64,000 bases of DNA from an uncultured Rhodoferax sp. (GTDB lineage Bacteria > Pseudomonadota > Gammaproteobacteria > Burkholderiales > Burkholderiaceae_C), in contig NZ_CAMIHB010000007.1 in NCBI RefSeq assembly GCF_946221635.1, positions 1-64,000 of the forward strand, given 5' to 3'. The translations under genes and the position numbers were made by a program. This document shows positions 61,801-64,000 of this stretch, piece by piece; the stretch's first letter is position 1; every line of letters begins with the position of its first letter. Under the pieces are notes generated by a model. The model did no database searches. It was given only the letters and a program-made list of their open reading frames with translations, and had not been told where the DNA came from.

Positions 61801-63695
61801 TGCCACATCTGAGGACGAATGCGTAGGCTGCCTTGCTGTGTTTGTACCGTTTCCGTGAGACTTCCGCTTTCCTCCAGGAAGCTACGCGCACGCACAAATT
61901 CATACAGCGTTTGGTGTCGAAACTCCACTCGACCTGGCCCCTGGTCCAGTCGGAGCAGTCCCACAGCCGCCAGAGCCTGAATGTCCGTGTAGTGATCTTC
62001 CACTTGAACAAGAGGCAGCCCCAACACCTCACGGTCAGCCATCAACTTCGCCAAATGGCGCAGAGTTGCGCGGCGCCGGCCGGTTGTGTCGCTGAGTACC
62101 TGAGTTTCCCATTGCTTCTCCAACAACCCCTGAAAGCTCCTCAGGACTTCTGGCTCAGTAGCCCCGCCAAGAAGAGATAGGAAGATTTCTAGGGCATGTG
62201 GTGACCGCAATACCTGCTGAATATCCTGATTCCACACGTCGGCCTGAAGGCCCCGTGCCGCCAGGACCGACTGGACAATCGACCACTCTGGTAGCTCCAA
62301 TCGGATAACAGTCGCGTCAAGATTCCGAAGTGCGGGATCATGCTTTTGCTCAAAGGTGCGGCACGAGATGACGGTGTGCACCCCTTCTGCTTCGGATAGG
62401 TCTTGAACCAAGTCCAACAGTACACGCAAGCGCGCTGAGTGCTGGACAACTAGTTCTGCCAATGCGTCTACCTGATCAATAAGCACCAGCACGGGCACGG
62501 TTCTCGCGAGGCCGCGCAGAATGGTGGCAGTGTTCGCCTCTAGATTCAGATGCTTTGCGAGTGCTTGCCGATCTAACACGTCCGGCGGGAGTCGGTCAGC
62601 CTTGATGGCAAGTACGCACCAGCCTGCCGCCAGCCTCTCCTGAGCCAGTCGTACCAGTAGAGAAGACTTCCCGCATCCTGGATCACCTAGCAAAAAATGC
62701 GTGCTCGCCGACTCGGCAGCAAGGCTCTCAATCAATGAGCTCAGCTCTGGTCGATGAAGCCATGTCCCATCCGACAACGTGCTAGGCCAGTTCAGCAATG
62801 GAGCCGACGCACTTCGCAGTGTCGTGGGAATGTCAGGTGAACTCGAACTCGCCCAGGGCACCAAGCTTCGCTTATCAGCATTCGGGGTAGAGCCTTCCGG
62901 ACCACGCGCCATACCCGTCAGAAACTCGACTAAAGCTTTGTGGATAAGAGCTTGGCGCGACTTAGGCTTAGCAATCTCGATGTGGTCCCCGTCGATGGCG
63001 GTAGGGATGACCCCTGCAATTCCCGGGTCGCTGCTATTCCTATCAACGATCAGTTGCCGCCCGCCAAGCGCAAGACCAAATATTCGGCGTCCAATGAAAA
63101 CCCCCTTGGATTCAAAGAAGACTCGCACGCTGAAGCTGCGTTGCACCTGCAGGTATCGAAACTGCCCATTCAACAACTTCAGCCAGGCGTCGTCGCTGAC
63201 CATGTTGGCAACCTGAGCGTTCGTCCTTAGCAGGAGGCGCAATTTGTTCGCGACGGTAGCAAGACTTGACCCCTGGTGCGGGGTGCCCACGAACACAACG
63301 CCAGAGATTCGTTCCAGCAACGTTACCCGAAGCGGGTCCCCGAGGGCCTGTGCTTGCGTCATGCCAGACTTGATGACCAGGCCACCTAGGCTATGGCCCA
63401 CCAAGACAATCCTGTTGCCTTGCAAGGCTTGCTCGACCTGCAAGGCAGCAAACAGCGCTTCGCCTAGATCGGAAAGATGCATGGCTGCATCTGTCCAGCC
63501 GGACAGTGCAGCACCGTATCCTGCGACCCAGACATTGCATCCAACCTCTTCGCCAATCCAGCTAGGCCAGAGAGTCGTGTGGTCCTTTGGGTTGTGCATC
63601 CAAGTAGAGTGCGCTTCTCCACCAAGCCCATGCACAAAGACAACGTGTAGCGCAGCCGGCTCCGATGTCGTGCATACCCGAGTCAAAACTGTCAT
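58899..63695 (-). CDS. Giant alpha/beta-hydrolase + STAND NTPase protein, probable immune sensor
   Basis: The product has 1598 residues from the ATG at 63695, six to seven bases after GGGAGG. The N-terminal hydrolase (about 15-255) has FVHGLGGEAHSTW, nucleophile GHSLGG (Ser 102) and His in DGDHIEIAKP (238), the PGAP1/SesB-like type fused to NLR proteins in fungi. An NTPase follows with Walker A LLGDPGCGKSS (336-346) and Walker B VLVLIDQVDAL (about 402-412). The last 1100 residues are helical, probably a repeat-based sensor. The architecture (effector, STAND NTPase, sensor) matches bacterial anti-phage Avs-like proteins. GC content and codon use differ from the neighbours. The trigger and substrate are unknown. 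Confidence 0.82.
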   Translation of the reverse strand: MTVLTRVCTTSEPAALHVVFVHGLGGEAHSTWMHNPKDHTTLWPSWIGEEVGCNVWVAGYGAALSGWTDAAMHLSDLGEALFAALQVEQALQGNRIVLVGHSLGGLVIKSGMTQAQALGDPLRVTLLERISGVVFVGTPHQGSSLATVANKLRLLLRTNAQVANMVSDDAWLKLLNGQFRYLQVQRSFSVRVFFESKGVFIGRRIFGLALGGRQLIVDRNSSDPGIAGVIPTAIDGDHIEIAKPKSRQALIHKALVEFLTGMARGPEGSTPNADKRSLVPWASSSSPDIPTTLRSASAPLLNWPSTLSDGTWLHRPELSSLIESLAAESASTHFLLGDPGCGKSSLLVRLAQERLAAGWCVLAIKADRLPPDVLDRQALAKHLNLEANTATILRGLARTVPVLVLIDQVDALAELVVQHSARLRVLLDLVQDLSEAEGVHTVISCRTFEQKHDPALRNLDATVIRLELPEWSIVQSVLAARGLQADVWNQDIQQVLRSPHALEIFLSLLGGATEPEVLRSFQGLLEKQWETQVLSDTTGRRRATLRHLAKLMADREVLGLPLVQVEDHYTDIQALAAVGLLRLDQGPGRVEFRHQTLYEFVRARSFLEESGSLTETVQTQQGSLRIRPQMWHALGYFRGASPEEYGVEIGRLWAADLRPHLKMLLIEFLGLQTTPTSAERQLVEQAMTDQWFVPRFIGAAVGSPGWFAALLPAHLPRLMASPGDQAQALLPMLRQALHFSSEAVVDLVRRHWLNDADRDVLSWQALGGGDIAPQTGLWLDSLVLIAGRSPIAEWAIGHVAGAVSAAQPEEAPRLISAWLRRQMDAAIAPLANAPKDDETAYAVMAKNVQAAFEARQFHDMEAIAEAAPKAFVIAMWPLLLEGLQHFASEAPSVVIGYRQNRGLMFQDLDDDEARYERPLLLSFRLGIQGWADSDPEGFLEFVTANAQSELLLVHRFLALGLVRAAAHAPQRVFDYLRGDSRRLVLGPYTDVHKESIAMISGVSLLLDDPSYAELETILRDWRYYSGATQQDDAGTRQQRLQWARQHRLRLLRALPERRRSAALQRLVNEEERAFPGLTDKDVHFSGVQWIGSPVSAQQMDRATDADVLNLFSELTDDAAWDHPRHRMKGGAIQAGRELAELTKRDLAKVLRVVRSLDPASNEIPVSCTLRELIPAGLTAPAFYSLVAELEDKGFVGSDFRRDAAYAIANAASKEAPVPDELIVRMERWLIPCATEDAAENEADAKETSSPVLWGHGSIAALPNGNYPTLSALTSACLSVEPPRLDRWLSILERHATRAESSRVWEALIQRELTYQRMADRSRVEALVDQVIAAVPSILARRGWAHFVAHSFRWASVAAVRRWMTAIVERTGRGQQGGELACLRHALFPAEDWSRELVEAFSGDAASDAALGVAHAVANLWHEPMTRPVVHPILLLLLRSTEERVLTALSGIFMNDGFAADSETRELLDALVAYPSVLKNGRAERLPEMLVKLVASEPARVCSVVHALLDAAGDQMGNIATSWYLSTEWLLDIALQLQDMGANARAAGSVLFERMLEFNMPQAKELTLDLDKRTPVGSRPRAPVRRRSRAKMHKAPRRS

Positions 63696-63913
63696 CTGCA
63701 GCCTCCCTAGATCGTTTGTTCGGCCATTATGTTTATCTACAAAGAGTGTGCAGCAAGGCAAGTTGCCGGACTCGCGATACTTCTTAGGTGTACCAGAACT
63801 GTGGGCACTCAAATCACTTGCAGGTGTAGTCTGAATGACACAACTTGGCGGAGCCCGCCTGTTCGCAGGTAACTTGCGAATGACAGTGGTCGCTGGCGAA
63901 CCCAGCCGTATCT

Positions 63914-64000
63914 CTATTCCTTACTTCGCGGCAACCACAACATCGCGCAAGCACCCGAGCCTTCCCTCTCCACCCGATTCCCCAACTCCACCCTCCCCCG
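63914..64000 (-). CDS. C-terminus of a probable sensor histidine kinase (partial)
   Basis: A minus-strand frame enters from the right edge and stops at 63914-63916. The 28 residues read RGRVELGNRVEREGSGACAM followed by LWLPRSKE. This pattern (GGRVELGNR..GGxxAxLWLP) is the last strand of the HATPase_c domain of EnvZ/TctE-type histidine kinases. The rest of the gene is outside the window. Confidence 0.7.
   Translation of the reverse strand, partial: RGRVELGNRVEREGSGACAMLWLPRSKE

Noticed and set aside
1..64000. CRISPR arrays, tRNA, rRNA, insertion sequences and prophage genes
   Set aside because: No regularly spaced direct repeats, cloverleaf-like or rRNA sequence, transposase or phage structural gene was recognised on either strand.

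Overview
The window is about 64 kb of GC-rich chromosome from a betaproteobacterium, most likely a member of the Comamonadaceae (Rhodoferax, Polaromonas, Acidovorax or Hydrogenophaga type). The support is the gene content (RdgC, NnrU, DUF2788, DUF2189, a LIV-type ABC cluster, an exosortase) and several intergenic repeat families of the kind seen in that family. It looks origin-proximal: the run mnmG, rsmG, parA, parB carries three sequences that match or nearly match parS, and an AT-rich gap with DnaA-box-like sequences lies 12 kb further on. No rRNA, tRNA, insertion sequence, prophage or CRISPR array was found.

Layout. 1-2.6 kb: a partial gene, an orphan type-1 periplasmic binding protein, a TPR membrane protein and a hotdog thioesterase. 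2.6-15.6 kb, all on the minus strand: a catabolic unit running from a LysR regulator through a DUF1445 protein (D-glutamate cyclase-like), a LIV-type binding protein, livH, livM, livG and livF, a TRAP-type binding protein without TRAP membrane subunits, and a fused 5-oxoprolinase/hydantoinase. A chemoreceptor follows on the same strand. The best guess is uptake and ring opening of 5-oxoproline or a related lactam or hydantoin. 15.6-19.4 kb: a cobalamin adenosyltransferase, a two-gene island of unlike composition that includes a zinc-ribbon protein with an RNxxxH HEPN motif, and a D-lactate-dehydrogenase-like flavoprotein. 19.4-28 kb: an HD-GYP protein with a broken HD dyad, a membrane methyltransferase, parB, a small serine hydrolase, parA, a LysE exporter, rsmG, a hypothetical protein and mnmG.

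28-38 kb is a mixed metabolic region: FMN reductase, aldehyde dehydrogenase with a divergent AraC regulator, a Crp-family regulator divergent from a GMC oxidoreductase, a beta-class GST, an Lrp regulator, an NRDE protein, a DUF1801 protein and a metallophosphoesterase. 38-43.6 kb: minE, minD and minC, then the AT-rich gap, a membrane-anchored hydrolase, a diguanylate cyclase with an I-site, and NnrU. 43.6-47.8 kb: DUF2788, DUF2189, a Spy/CpxP-like protein, RdgC, a Tat-type dienelactone hydrolase and a glycine-zipper protein. 47.8-53.6 kb: a PotABCD-type ABC operon with its GntR regulator, an Asp/Glu (hydantoin) racemase that lacks one catalytic Cys, and an 11-bp inverted repeat upstream that looks like the operator.

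53.7-58.7 kb is a compact exosortase locus: a GT51 transglycosylase with an unusual N-terminal region, an EpsI-like protein, the exosortase, and a VIT-VWA protein with its own PEP-CTERM-like sorting tail. 58.9-63.7 kb holds one 1598-residue protein that joins an alpha/beta-hydrolase, a STAND-type NTPase and a very long C-terminal region. It looks like a single-gene immune sensor. The last bases carry the C-terminus of a probable histidine kinase.

The least explained structure is not a protein. Two intergenic gaps (24.2-24.5 kb and 28.1-28.3 kb) each hold a head-to-head pair of 86-98-nt hairpins. Their purine-rich core, which includes a Shine-Dalgarno-like TAAAGGAGGA, is conserved, but the 22-24-nt outer arms differ completely between copies while staying self-complementary. 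The arm deviations are nearly all G-U pairs on one strand, which points to selection on an RNA structure. A second family, with about nine copies of roughly 44-60 nt, sits beside gene ends, and one copy is embedded in frame in the 5-oxoprolinase gene.
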